From assembly GCA_003118195.1 (NCBI GenBank), contig BEXV01000310.1:113152-177151 (forward strand): DNA of 64,000 bases, written 5' to 3'. Below, piece by piece: positions 1 to 10,430 of this stretch. Origin of the DNA: Hemicentrotus pulcherrimus. Taxonomy: Eukaryota > Echinodermata > Echinoidea > Camarodonta > Strongylocentrotidae. The stretch's first letter is position 1. The number at the start of each line of letters is the position of its first letter. Position numbers and translations under genes: made by a program. The notes under the pieces were generated by a model. The model did not search any database. It was not told where the DNA came from and saw nothing but the letters and a program-made list of their open reading frames with translations.

Positions 1-39
1 AGAGGGAGAAGGAGGGGAAGAAGGATGAGAGCTACTCAC

Positions 40-236
40 CCTTAGGTCTGGTTGGTTGATAAAGAGGACCTGCGGTGACCCGACAGGATCGCCTTCCTCA
101 GTCACGGTCTGGTAATCGATGCGGTATCCACGGATCTCGCCATTCTGGAGGTCTGGATCTGGAGCTTGCCACTGGACCCTGATCGTCGTTGAGTTGTGGA
201 CACGGACTCTGACCTTCCTGGGAGGGCCCTCAGGTG
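40..236 (-). CDS. LAR: LAR exon: fibronectin type III domain 5, first part
   Basis: A 197-bp exon (about 65 codons). It starts APEGPPRKVRVRVHNSTTIR, has tryptophan in VQWQAPDPDLQNGEIRGYRI, and continues DYQTVTEEGDPVGSPQVLFI to NQPDLR. GPPRKV, NST, and NGEIRGY match vertebrate LAR FN3-5 (GPPRKVEV, NST, HGQIRGY). HNST is an N-glycosylation sequon. The acceptor is AATCGTAG with the exon starting at 236; the donor GTGAGT starts at 39. Unlike the other FN3 exons, this one ends in phase 0 in the middle of the domain, so the E-G strands lie on an exon below the window edge. Confidence 0.93.
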
Positions 237-1105
237 CTACGATTAATGGGATTGCAATGAAAAAGTTCAGTACATGGAAACATAGCTCACAGGCCTCATC
301 CATAGGCTGAATTGGTAAAATGTTCATAAGAATTTTTAAAAAGACAGCCTTCATTGTGATATTGGAAATTCCTGGCATGAATAATTAGCCTTTATCCAGA
401 CAGTCATATGCTAAAAAGGCTACTCCTTGAATTACAGAACAAGTCTTATTTCAATAGATTAAAATAACTGTGCAATTTTACAGGATTACATGCATGACAT
501 GGTAACCTGACAAAAGATGGCCTTTCTTTACTCTTTCTTTTTCCAGCACTTGGTTTATAAGAGAATAATGTAATTACCACCAGTGGAGTTTATACAGCCC
601 ATGTCGTGGGCTAGTCCAATTCCATGTAATATCTTTTTCATTTAAATATAACGTATCTGAACAACTGCGCTACTAAATGAAAGTTCACAAAAACAGACAA
701 CATATTATAATTACATCAAAGATTAACAATACACTAATTCAATTATAAATCAATTTGAAAGATAACTACATATATCATGCAGGTTGTTGTTAGGGGGTAT
801 GAAGGACGAGGTTAGTATTCATAACAGGATTCAGGGACCGGTCTGATATCAACATTCAAATCTTGTTAGATATTTTATAATATAATCATACTAGATCAAA
901 AGAATACAATCACATATTGTTCAAACAGGGACAGCTAAGGCTAAAGAAATCATTCATAATCCATTTGAGATGGGATGATGTCAGAAAACATGCAACTTTT
1001 AACAATAGGGATGAACCATAGTGTTCTAAAACTAAAGGTCTACCAGGTTATTGGGTGATGGGTCCTATACTTGGGGGTTCTGCTCCTAGGAAAACAGATA
1101 CATAC
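237..1105. other. Intron between FN3-4 and FN3-5 exons
   Basis: AT-rich intron of 869 bp. I see no repeat family, micro-exon or hairpin in it. Confidence 0.9.
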
Positions 1106-1414
1106 CATCCTCCGCAGTACGGATGGACAAAGAATCGGAAGGAGGACCATCCCCGATGGCTGTGCATGCCACCACCCTGATATCGTAGAGCGTGTACTTG
1201 CGCAGGGCTTCCAGAACGTACGACCTCACGTCGGCCTCCACTTGCACGGTAGTCTCCGGGTCGTTGGTGCTCACCAGGGACATCTTGCGGTAGATGATCT
1301 TGTAGCCGGTGATGTCGCCGTTCTGGTCCTCCAGGGGAGGGGGGCTCCACCGCACCTCTATGCTGGTGGAGCTCAGCACCGTACCACTCACTTCCTGGGG
1401 CGGGGCACCAGGAA
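1106..1414 (-). CDS. LAR: LAR exon: fibronectin type III domain 4
   Basis: A 309-bp exon (103 codons) encoding one FN3 domain. It starts VPGAPPQEVSGTVLSSTS, has tryptophan in IEVRWSPPPLEDQNGDITGY, where the PP-NG-IT-Y pattern is that of vertebrate LAR FN3-4 (VSWVPPPADSRNGVITQY), then KIIYRKMSL, LEALRKYTLYDIRVVACTA and IGDGPPSDSLSIRTAED. The acceptor is TTCCTACCAG with the exon starting at 1414; the donor GTATGT starts at 1105. Both introns are phase 1. An overlapping minus-strand frame runs further in both directions but crosses the splice sites and is a shadow. Confidence 0.94.
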
Positions 1415-2472
1415 CTGGTAGGAAGGTATGGGGGTGATGGGATTGTGTTAGTACATCGAGAAAGTATGGTCACCAGTCAACATACATCACTACAGCCTAA
1501 AGTGACACATACCTTAGGTTCACTGGGCTTCAAGGTAGCAATATCTCATTGCCATTAAGTTCATCTTAGGTTTAATCTCAGTCTGTTCTTCTCAGACACA
1601 ATTCATTTCACATTAAGAAGAGACGAGGCACAACATACATGTACAACATTTTTTTACACAAATCATTCATCAAATCTTTCATTATAAAGAACTGGTTTTT
1701 ATACATACACTGGAGACACAAAAAACATAACATATAATGTAAACAAGTTCAATTTTCACTTAAACACTTGGAATTCTGTTAGGATCAGTTAATATATGGT
1801 TTAACAAATAAATAAATTCCTGGTTTCACGTCTTACTTGTAGATGGAACCGACTTTATACATCGTGCATGCAGTGATAAAACTTCATAAAAAGAACATGT
1901 GATTAGGGTTAAAATGAAATGTAATGTCAAGTTATTAAATCATGTATGTAATGTGCAATGAAAGAGACGGACTTCAAATTCAATGGTCCGAAAATGTTAT
2001 GTATCTTATATTCAATAAAATGAATTTTATTTCTTCTTACACGTGACTTTCTTCATACCTATTTCTAAAATATTTGGAATTGACCTCCTTCAACTAGAGC
2101 GCCTGAATTTGGATACCGAGCCTCCTTTTCTTTTTTCGTCCTCATACAAATTAAGAAATTATCAACAAAATTGTAAATATAAAAAAAACGTTATCATCAT
2201 ACAGTGTTGCACACTTTGTTTTCTTTTTTTCCACATGGAGTCTAGATTTTCATTTTTAGATTGTGTAACTTTGTATGCATATGCCCCTTCAAATTTATGA
2301 ATTGTTGCTGTCCAGAGTAATTATGCGCCCATCTGCACAGGAGCCCTGTTAGTGACGAGCCCTGGTATGTGCAGAGACAGTATGAATACCGTCATTTTGT
2401 ATGCAACAAACACAGTTAAGGTTTGTCTGTCGGACAATCTTTGCCTCCCCCTTCCCCTTCCACGGTGCTCAC
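1415..2472. other. Intron between FN3-3 and FN3-4 exons
   Basis: AT-rich intron of 1058 bp with no recognisable element. Plus-strand frames at 2043-2300 and 2352-2555 look like chance or run over the antisense of the FN3-3 exon. Confidence 0.88.
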
Positions 2473-2775
2473 CAGATTGCTGCGTTCGGACGGTGATGAC
2501 GGGACTGCTGGCGCCCTCGCCTGTCTCAGAGCGGGCAGCTAGACGGATGTGGTAGAGGGTGTTGGGTCGGAGGTTGTCCAGGACGTAGTCGGTGGTGGGG
2601 GTGGTGGGTTCGGTGGGGTTGGTGGGGGTGATGGTCTTGTGCATGTCGGAGGTGGAGACGTTGTAGTAGAGCTCGTAGCGAATGATCTGGGGCTCCGTAT
2701 CGCGCATCATCCACGTCAGACGGATCTGGAAGGCGGACATGGCCACACCCTCAAACTGCTCGGGCTGACTTGGCA
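2473..2775 (-). CDS. LAR: LAR exon: fibronectin type III domain 3
   Basis: A 303-bp exon (101 codons) encoding one FN3 domain. It starts VPSQPEQFEGVAMSAFQI, has tryptophan in LTWMMRDTEPQ, the C strand IIRYELYYNVS (an NVS sequon), and the F/G region LRPNTLYHIRLAARSETGEG, ending VITVRTQQS. Between the C' and E strands lies an unusual Thr/Pro-rich loop, TITPTNPTEPTTPTTDY, encoded by G/T-rich imperfect repeats on the plus strand at about 2583-2640; vertebrate LAR has a shorter, non-repetitive segment there. The acceptor is CTCCTCCAG with the exon starting at 2775; the donor GTGAGC starts at 2472. Both introns are phase 1. Confidence 0.94.
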
Positions 2776-3200
2776 CTGGAGGAGAAGGTGAAGAAAAGTA
2801 TGTGAGTTGATTGATGAGGCCACAAGATTCATTTATTAAGAATGATCATTGTAAGCAAAATACATTTGGTAAGATTTAATGATTTGTACATTTAGAGATC
2901 AATACAAACTGTAAATAACAGTAATTAGTTTCTCTCAGCTTAAAAAAGCAAGAAGACATCTATCAAGTAATCTCTTTTCATCTATTCACCTTTCTGTCAA
3001 GGCTTTAGTCTACTAATCAATCTACATATCTGAGTTTTTTTTTTCTTTCTTATAATCTACCAATCCATCTTTTTATCTATCAATGTTTCTATCTGTCTTT
3101 CATCCAGCCATCCATCTATTCACTTTAAGCTACCTGTCTTTCTGTCCATCAATCTCAATATATCTATCTATTCATCAATTTATCTACTGCCTATTTTCCT

Positions 3201-3239
<39 letters not shown>

Positions 3240-3282
3240 ATCCATCAATCCATCCATCCAATCATAACTCTCTGCTTCTCAC
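2776..3282. other. Intron between FN3-2 and FN3-3 exons
   Basis: 507 bp. The low-coordinate half is plain; from about 2950 it becomes an imperfect ATCT/ATCA tetranucleotide tract (repeated CATCTATC-like words) that leads into the TA microsatellite. Confidence 0.85.
3206..3237. repeat. TA dinucleotide microsatellite
   Basis: About 15 perfect TA units within the intron between the FN3-2 and FN3-3 exons. Confidence 0.97.
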
Positions 3283-3582
3283 CTCCTTGCTGTGTCTTGA
3301 CCTGAATTGGTGGCGAGGGTGGTCCCTCTCCCATGACGGTGAAGGCGGACACACTGACCGAGTAGATCTGCATGGTCACCAGATCACTGATGGTGGTCAA
3401 GGAGCGGCTAGCATCCACAGAGACATGGAACCAGGACTCAGGATCACTGTTGGGGTTGGTAGTGTAGTAGACGTTGTACCCCTTGAGGACACCGTTGGGC
3501 GTGGTGGGAGCGCTCCACTGGACGATGATGGTGCTGCCGCTCAGAGGGCGTGCACGGACTTCTATGGGCGAAGAACCAGGCA
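3283..3582 (-). CDS. LAR: LAR exon: fibronectin type III domain 2
   Basis: A 300-bp exon (100 codons) encoding one complete FN3 domain. It starts VPGSSPIEVRARPLSGST, has tryptophan in IIVQWSAPTTPNG, YNVYYTTNP in the C strand, WFHVSVDAS, and ends YSVSVSAFTVMGEGPPSPPI then QVKTQQG. The last part is nearly identical to vertebrate LAR (GDGPPSPTIQVKTQQG), the strongest single match in the window. The acceptor is unusual: its pyrimidine tract is a CT dinucleotide microsatellite running straight into TTGCAG, exon starting at 3582. The donor GTGAGA starts at 3282. Both introns are phase 1. Confidence 0.96.
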
Positions 3583-4645
3583 CTGCAAGAGAGAGAGAGA
3601 GAGAGTTAGGGTGAGTTTGAGAGCCAAGAAGTGTTGAGAGTAAGAAGGGATTTAACTTCTGCCCTAGGGTATGGTGGATGAAAGCTGGTATGGACTTCTA
3701 GTAACTCTGCAGAATATAATGCCCTACTGGTTCTCAGCAGATGAGATCAGGGTAAGTCATTAGGAAAGACAAGTAACATGACATGTTTGAATATACTTAC
3801 AGTATTATGAGAATCTATATTTTCATTACAATGGCATAAACCATTAATTTAGTTTCCATGCAGACTATTAATTACCAAATAAAGACATAAATTTGGGCAA
3901 TGAATCTAGGCTGGTAAATTTCTGTACAGACAGAACTGGAACAATTTTTTTTCTTTAACTGGATCTTTATAATCTTACGACAATTTGAATGATCGATATT
4001 CTATTTTATAAATACAACAGATATCATGATAAGTGTAATGGTTTACATAACATTCAGGGTCCATTGCAGAAAGCATTACAATCAATCTGAGGTTATAATG
4101 CACGTTCAAACAAATTGTTCTTTCTGTCATCAGTCAACAAGCCTCAAGGTCTCAGGTGTATTCCAATAAACATATAAAACATAATGGAGAAGTCGCATGA
4201 GAGATTTACTAGATCTAGTCTTTGATAAATAGATGGGTCCCGGAAGGTACTTATTACTTAGCTTGGCTATTACAGTAAAATGGCTGAATTCATATTCCGA
4301 TCAAATACAAGTTTTGTACATGTACCTTGGCAAGCAAGCATTATAAGCCAGCCACAATCCTTAGCTAATGTGAAATTACAACCCATGGTCTGACTGTTGT
4401 TTCAGCCCTGGCGATGTCAAAGTGGTGCGCAATGAAAGATTTGTATTGCAAGTCTGTGTTAAGGTGCTGCTCATTTCCTCAATGTTGAGGACCCACTGTC
4501 AGGAGTTTGAAACAATTGGCTTAGGTCTTTTAGCTAGCTTTCATAACTGTTTATCTGCTGCAGATTGGAACCACAGACTGCCACATTGCTCGCACACACT
4601 GTGTGCACAATCTCCACTCCCTGGGGAACATTATAGTCTCCTTAC
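3583..4645. other. Intron between FN3-1 and FN3-2 exons
   Basis: 1063 bp. The edge at 3586-3606 is a GA/CT microsatellite that supplies the acceptor's pyrimidine tract. A dispersed-repeat fragment lies near 4057; the rest is plain AT-rich sequence. Confidence 0.88.
4057..4095 (+). repeat. Dispersed repeat fragment
   Basis: Reads GGGTCCATTGCAGAAAGC followed by ATTACAATCAATC. From memory, this resembles the end of an abundant sea-urchin-type element whose consensus starts GGGCCCGTTGCAGAAAG. The other end was not found, so this is a degenerate fragment at best. Confidence 0.4.
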
Positions 4646-4936
4646 CATCTTCTCCTGTCATGGCGGTGACTTCATCGCTGGGGTTGCTCCTCCCGATGGA
4701 GTTGACCGCGAGGAGGCGTACGGCGTACTCAGTGTATGGCAGGAGGCCCTCTATGGTGAAGGACGTGTCTTGCTCGGAGAGTATCTCCATCTCGGTGAAG
4801 GAGCCGCCAGATCGGCTACGCTTGTATTCCACGACGTGGGAGGTGACGGTGTCGCTGGGCAGGGTGCTCCACTCCACGGTCAGGGAGGAGGAGGTGTACC
4901 CTGTCACCACAGGCGAGCTGGGTACGCTCGGGCGTG
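4646..4936 (-). CDS. LAR: LAR exon: fibronectin type III domain 1
   Basis: A 291-bp exon (97 codons) encoding one complete FN3 domain. It begins TRPSVPSSPVVTGYTSSS, has the B-strand tryptophan in LTVEWSTLPS, and the F/G region LLPYTEYAVRLLAVNSIGRS, where the LPYTEY tyrosine corner is diagnostic of FN3 folds and VNSIGR matches vertebrate LAR FN3-1. It ends at AMTGED. The acceptor is CACTCCAG with the exon starting at 4936; the donor GTAAGG starts at 4645. Both introns are phase 1. A basic stretch, YKRSRSGGS, occupies the C-C' loop. FN3-1 with the Ig domains forms the rigid ligand-facing part of the receptor in known family members. Confidence 0.95.
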
Positions 4937-5572
4937 CTGGAGTGGAAGAGTCAAACAATAATAATTAGATCAATTTATATAGCGCAGCATCTATAAAAAT
5001 ATACTCAACTGCACTGTGATGAAAACAAAACTACCAAAGGTACTACTTAATAGACACACAATTAAAAAAATCCTGAAAAAAGGGGCGTTTTCAACAAAAC
5101 TTTAAAGACGCACTTGAAGATTTTATTGAATTTTATTACGTCTAATCCTTCGCTACAAAAGAATTCATACCAGAATGAAACAGTCTAGACAGAATTGGGC
5201 CATAGGATTTGCAATATTTCAATCTTGGCCTTAACACAAAGTCTTCATGCTGCAAAATAATAACCCATGGTTTCTCTACTAGACTTCAATCTAGGGATTA
5301 CCAAGTCTCCACTATATTACTGCTTGATACATGTATAGGTACATGGACAGTGGGCATACAGACTGAAAATTCCAATTTACTGGAAGTTCTGCTTTGCACC
5401 AGAAACATTGGTTACTGGCAAAACAGGAACAGGGAATGATGCTATATTCACACTATTCTGCTGATTCTTCAGCTGTCTCTCTCTCTACATGCCATGTCCA
5501 GAGACGTAGTGACATTGGAGTGCCACAACTCTTCAGCTGTAAGTCACTCAATGAAACGTTCCCGCAACTCAC
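4937..5572. other. Intron between Ig3 and FN3-1 exons
   Basis: 636 bp. Contains a SINE-tail-like fragment near 4955-5000 and otherwise nothing notable. Confidence 0.85.
4955..5002 (-). mobile_element. SINE 3' tail fragment
   Basis: On the minus strand it reads GCTGCGCTATATAAATTGAT then CTAATTATTATTG. A GCGCTATATAA motif followed by a short ATT-rich tail is typical of the 3' end of tRNA-derived SINEs in sea-urchin-like genomes (from memory). No head with A and B boxes is attached, so it is truncated. Confidence 0.45.
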
Positions 5573-5842
5573 TTCTCACGGTGACTCTAGCCGAGGTGTC
5601 TATGGTCCCCAGCAAGCTCGTTGCCACACAGGTGTAGTTGGCCGACTCGTAGATGTCCCTCAGCTCTAGGACGTTGCGCCCGATGGGGAGATCGTCCATG
5701 TCGTCCAGGTCCATACCAGCTTTCATCCACCGTACCCTAGGCATCGGGGAGCCGTAGGCAGCACAGGTCAGGTTGACGCTGCCTCCGGGTACCACCTCCT
5801 GGTTTTCAGGCAGGATGGTAAAGCGAGGCTCCACTTGACGAT
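5573..5842 (-). CDS. LAR: LAR exon: Ig domain 3
   Basis: A 270-bp exon (90 codons) holding the whole third Ig domain. Landmarks in order: [16 protein letters not shown] at the start, [20 protein letters not shown] with the first cysteine, VRWMKAG with the tryptophan, [19 protein letters not shown] leading into the second cysteine (YTC), and TSARVTVRS at the end. SANYTC carries an N-glycosylation sequon, and NLT next to the first cysteine is a second. An acidic stretch, LDDMDD, replaces the family's TPEDD loop. The acceptor is CCCTCAG with the exon starting at 5842; the donor GTGAGT starts at 5572. Phase 1 on both sides. The open frame before the exon start has a GTG at the Val of VEPRF, but this is not a start codon. 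Confidence 0.96.
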
Positions 5843-5969
5843 CTGAGGGTAGGACAAGAATGGTAATAAGTACACTGTATCAAAGACAACAGACCAGTTC
5901 TTAAGGTAACTCAATGACACACAAATAAGAACAAATAATAATAAGAAGAATATTGGTGGCTGAACTTAC

Positions 5970-6080
5970 CTTTGACATAGACTTGAGCCTCCACAGAGTA
6001 GCGTGTTCCCAGGGAGTTCTTGGCAGCACACTCATAGCGACCCTGGTCAGACAGCTCCGCTCTGGAAAACTGAAGACCCG
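5970..6080 (-). CDS. LAR: LAR exon: Ig domain 2, C-terminal half
   Basis: A 111-bp exon (37 codons) completing Ig2. It reads SGLQFSRAELSDQGRYECAA then KNSLGTRYSVEAQVYVKG. The DQGRYEC tyrosine-corner motif carries the second Ig2 cysteine, and NSLGTRYSVEA matches the family's NSAGTRYSAPA. The acceptor is CCACTACCAG with the exon starting at 6080; the donor GTAAGT starts at 5969. Phase 1 on both sides. The upstream junction falls where vertebrate LAR, PTPRD and PTPRS insert the alternative mini-exon meA, and the downstream junction where they insert meB (ELRE in vertebrates). Neither mini-exon was found by eye; the downstream intron is only 127 bp and shows no convincing micro-exon. Confidence 0.94.
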
Positions 6081-9000
6081 CTGGTAGTGGCAAAAGAAAG
6101 AGGAGGAACAAATAAACATGAAATTAGTTTGATTCGTTCATTGCTCAAGATTGAAAAAATACTTGCTCTACGACAACACAGGAAGATACTGTTCCAGGTG
6201 TTTCTTTGGAATGAAGAAATAGGAAAAATATCAGGTGATGTTTTTTTCTTCACCTTATTATTGTGATCTACAGGATTTCATACTTTCCATCTTTGCTTCT
6301 GTAAGTAATATTTTCTTCATGTTTCTGATGCATCTTATTTCAAAATATATATGTACCATGTTAAATTCACTGATTGAGAAGCAAATTGAACTAACATATG
6401 GAACTAAATAAATGTCCCATAGAAGAATGACTTTCAGAATTACTGACAGGCCAATTATTCTATTTTGTTATTTTTCTATTTTCTTTACTGATCTATACAA
6501 ATCCTCAGGAGTATTACTTCACCAAATTAAAGTGAAAATTACAACAACAAAAAAAAAATATCTAAATAAAATTAATCATAAGGCACTGCATTATATACAT
6601 GCAATAATCCTTTCACACCCCACTCCAATATTTAACTAAATAAAATTCAAAAAAACTTAAGCACACACAGCACTATTACATTTTACAATTGCTAAAAGCA
6701 TAAGCCATATAATTCATTACAGTATTTTTGGTGAAATTGACAGCATGTTTTCATTCAGCTGAAATGTTCCTCAAATTTTCTTCTTCTTGCTACAATGAGT
6801 TTGTGTGGGCAGAGTGCAACTGACAAATGTATAGTAGACTCATGATTTGTTTTTCACACTAATGAGCTTTCTTTGAATAGAACTAAGCACTGGCTAAACA
6901 AATCCTTAGTCACCACATTTTAAGGTAAAAGACAGTTAGTCAGAAAAACTACTACAAGATCATGAAAAGCAGAAAAAAAACTAAACATGGAAATATGTTT
7001 TGAAAACAGCCAAAGCCATGATGAAGAATAGGCAGTGAATTCTTTATGTTCTTTGTAACATTTCACAGAAATCGTTGAGGCACTTCAACCAACGCATAAG
7101 CTTTCAAGACACTCATGCACTCAAACCATGCCAATGAAACCGTATGATGTGGCATGCACAAACAAGGATTTAGGGGTGATATGAAAAGGTGTAAGAGCTT
7201 TTCATCAAACAAGAGAAGCATTTAAGACATTCCCTGCCGCAAAATTAGACATGAGTTCTGAAAGTTACTTCATCATGCCTACTGGTAGTTGTCCCAACAT
7301 CCAAATAATTGCCTGACCAAGTAAAAAATTCCCTAACATCTGCAATATAAAGTAGTATTTAATACAGAAGCATCACGGAAGTGTTCCTTAAACTCTCGTA
7401 ATCTTTGAAATGATCAAAATGGTATCCTACATATTTCTCACGCTATCATCACTTTGTTTTAAGCTCCATATTTATATCATGCCTCATTTTTAAATCTTTC
7501 ATCATTAAATTTATCATACACCCACCCACAGTTCTAGGAAGGACAGTATAATGACTGCTTGCTTGGTCTCAAAGCTCCATCTATATATCAGCGTTCATTC
7601 AAAACGTTTGAACACTGAAATCCGACTTCTCATGGGAAATTACTTGAGGGACAACTCGAGGCATGCGAATAACTCATGTTGAATTGGAGACATCAACCAA
7701 AGCCACAGGTTCGACTCTGAGATCTAACTTTAATTAAGAGACCTTACAGCGCATTGAGATATGGCAGATGGGAAGTTACTAGTGAAACCCCAGAGGGGAA
7801 TCTTCGGGCATCACATATTGAGGTTTGAGCAAATCACGACCGAATACATCTATAGCAAAGCAAAGAGCAACCTGGCGATGGACACTGGAGATCTAACGAG
7901 AAATGAATGGATGATCAGCGTAATCTGAGCCGCCTGATTTTCTCTTCGGCGGCGCATCCGTGCCGTAACACGAGTATCTGGAGCGTGCCATCTTGCGGGC
8001 CGGGGAGACAAGAGAGATGCAATATCGTGGCAAAAGGGAGGCGAGATGCCGGTGCCTGTTTGGCGATTCTGGGCTAACATACTTGGAGTGAGATTGTCAT
8101 ATTTGTGTTTCATCATCGCGGGAGCAATGAGTCAGGGTATGTATGGGATCATCTCCTGAGAGAGCAAGGCTTTGACTAGACCGGGTTCAATTTCATTAAC
8201 AATTGCACCTGCATATCAATGACTTCTTCTTTATGATATTTAACAAGATTTTTTCCTTTTTCTCTCGCAATATTGCAGAACGGGTTGGAATGGAGATGAG
8301 ATTCACTTGTTGATGGGTAGGGTAAACGTTACATGCCAAGAACTACTTCACGGGTGAACTGCAATCCAGTATTGCAAAAGACAGTGTAAGGTATCGTGCA
8401 TTCAATTGTACCAGATTTGCCATACAGACCCCCTGGTCTATGATGTCATTTACAATTTTCTTAAAGTCATATCCATTTTTTTTCCTTCTTCAAAAATCGG
8501 CCCAAATGGTTATAAGAAGGAAGACTGTATAGGGGTGTGCTGACAATGATAGGGAATTATTTTGAGACTACTCCTCAAGTTACGATAGCTAAAACTTTAG
8601 TACTGCGAGACAAATACTAATATTGCACAAGAATATATATTTCTCTCACTAGATGTTATCATTTTTCTTGAAACTTTAGAGCTGTTTTCTTTCCAACTTT
8701 CTAAGACAAATGAATAAACAATTCCAGGCTATTTTCACAAGCCACAATAAAGTTTTGAACCGTACCTTTAAGCTTTATGTTCTTCTTACCATTTTTACCA
8801 CTAACAACTCTAACCAAATGGCTAATAATCTAGACTTATATGTGATGTACTTTTAGAGGACGTTTGCAATAGTGTTTAATGTAGCTACAAGAAACAAGTG
8901 AACAGTTGAGCTACATGAACATGAAATGAAGTGTTGCACAGCATTTTAATTAAATGTGATTGTGATTCTACAAGCAACACTCAATGACTTTGACTCCAGA

Positions 9001-9732
9001 TTAGCAAGCAACTTGCAACTATTTCTCACTGAAGTGTGATGAAACATAAGTGCAAGTGCATGTTTTCAGCTTTGTAGAAAGAAAAAAATAGATTTCCAAT
9101 AACAGATACAAAATTAAACTATGTATGAGGAGGAATGTTGTGTTCCTTGATCAAGAATGATCTCCTTACATTCAGGTTCTTTTTACAGCTTAATTTACAG
9201 TAATATGTAACCTATCCAATCAAGCTACCCAAAGTATTTTTGAAGTCATGTGATGAATATTAAATAGTTGAAGTACAATGGTTCGTCAAGTTGCAAGATC
9301 ACTCATACCCTATATCAATCCATCACTATTGTACCGGGTAATTGAATTATCCCACGTTTTGTAAGAAATGGTGATATTACACCTTTCATTTATCGATTCT
9401 TGAAAAGGTGAAAAGGACACACTTATGTTATATCGAACCAAGCACAGTGAACAAACCAAACAAAATATGAATGAGGAAGAAATATAGTTCCCAGATGCAA
9501 ATTTTCTAGGGCTATGTAGATATGGTTTAAGAGGGGTGGTAATAGGTTTAATAGGTAGTAACTGCCTCAGCGCAAGAAGGAAGTATCTGACTAAATAACA
9601 CCCAGGCACAGCTAGCCACAGACCTTTTTTTCTTTCTAGTTTGTGCGTTATACATACAGCTGGGTAAACAAGTTTCCGGTATGTTTTTTTTTAAAACATG
9701 GAATATGATATGATAATGGGATGGTGCTCTCA

Positions 9733-9791
9733 GAGCAGAAAGGTCTCATCTTCTCACGATGCAGGCCAGCGTACTTGCAACCTTTCTGCTC
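9733..9791. other. Inverted repeat, 12-bp perfect stem
   Basis: GAGCAGAAAGGT at 9733-9744 is followed 35 bases later by its exact reverse complement ACCTTTCTGCTC at 9780-9791. No TIR flanks or target duplication were noticed. Confidence 0.7.
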
Positions 9792-10414
9792 CAAGACAGG
9801 GTGACGGGGGATGAGATGGAGATGGAGGCTCACCATACACATAGGTATAGTAAAGTTAGGAAAGCGGGGATGCGTTCCAACACCGTAATTACCTGGTAAT
9901 GAACGGTCATGGAGAAAGGCTGAATATGAGTTGGTGGTAGTAGAAGTAGGACACGAATGGTGGTAGTAGTAGGACGAGAAGTTGAGTAGTGGCAGTACGT
10001 TGTTGACACACATGCCATACACATTTGTAGGAGGTTGTAGATTATGTTTTGTTTGTGTTGTGGATATTGGTTAAAACGGGGAAGGGGGAGACGGAGAGGA
10101 AGGGAGAGTGTGATGTGGAATAGTATTGGGTTGCAGGGGACGTAAAAAACACAGAAGGGGGAACAGGTAGGGTGGTAAATAAAAGAACAGATAACAAGTT
10201 TCTGTTAGTCAAGATATCTACATGTACATGTATACATATACGGGATAAATATTCCATACAGAGAAGTTAACATCGATTCAATCTAATGTTATGAATAGAA
10301 CAATACCGTAGGACCTGATTAAATATGAAACTAAAATGTGACATGCAAACTATGTGACAGCCCAATATCAATCGTTTAAAGACAATTTTATCCCTAAACA
10401 ATATTTTTCAAATT

Positions 10415-10430
10415 GGGGGGGGGGGGGGNN
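10415..10430. other. Poly-G run ending in a 2-base assembly gap
   Basis: A 14-base G run abuts two N at 10429-10430. Confidence 0.95.

Noticed and set aside
1048..1473. 141-codon minus-strand frame overlapping FN3-4
   Set aside because: Different frame from the FN3-4 exon and crosses both its splice sites; a shadow of the real exon.
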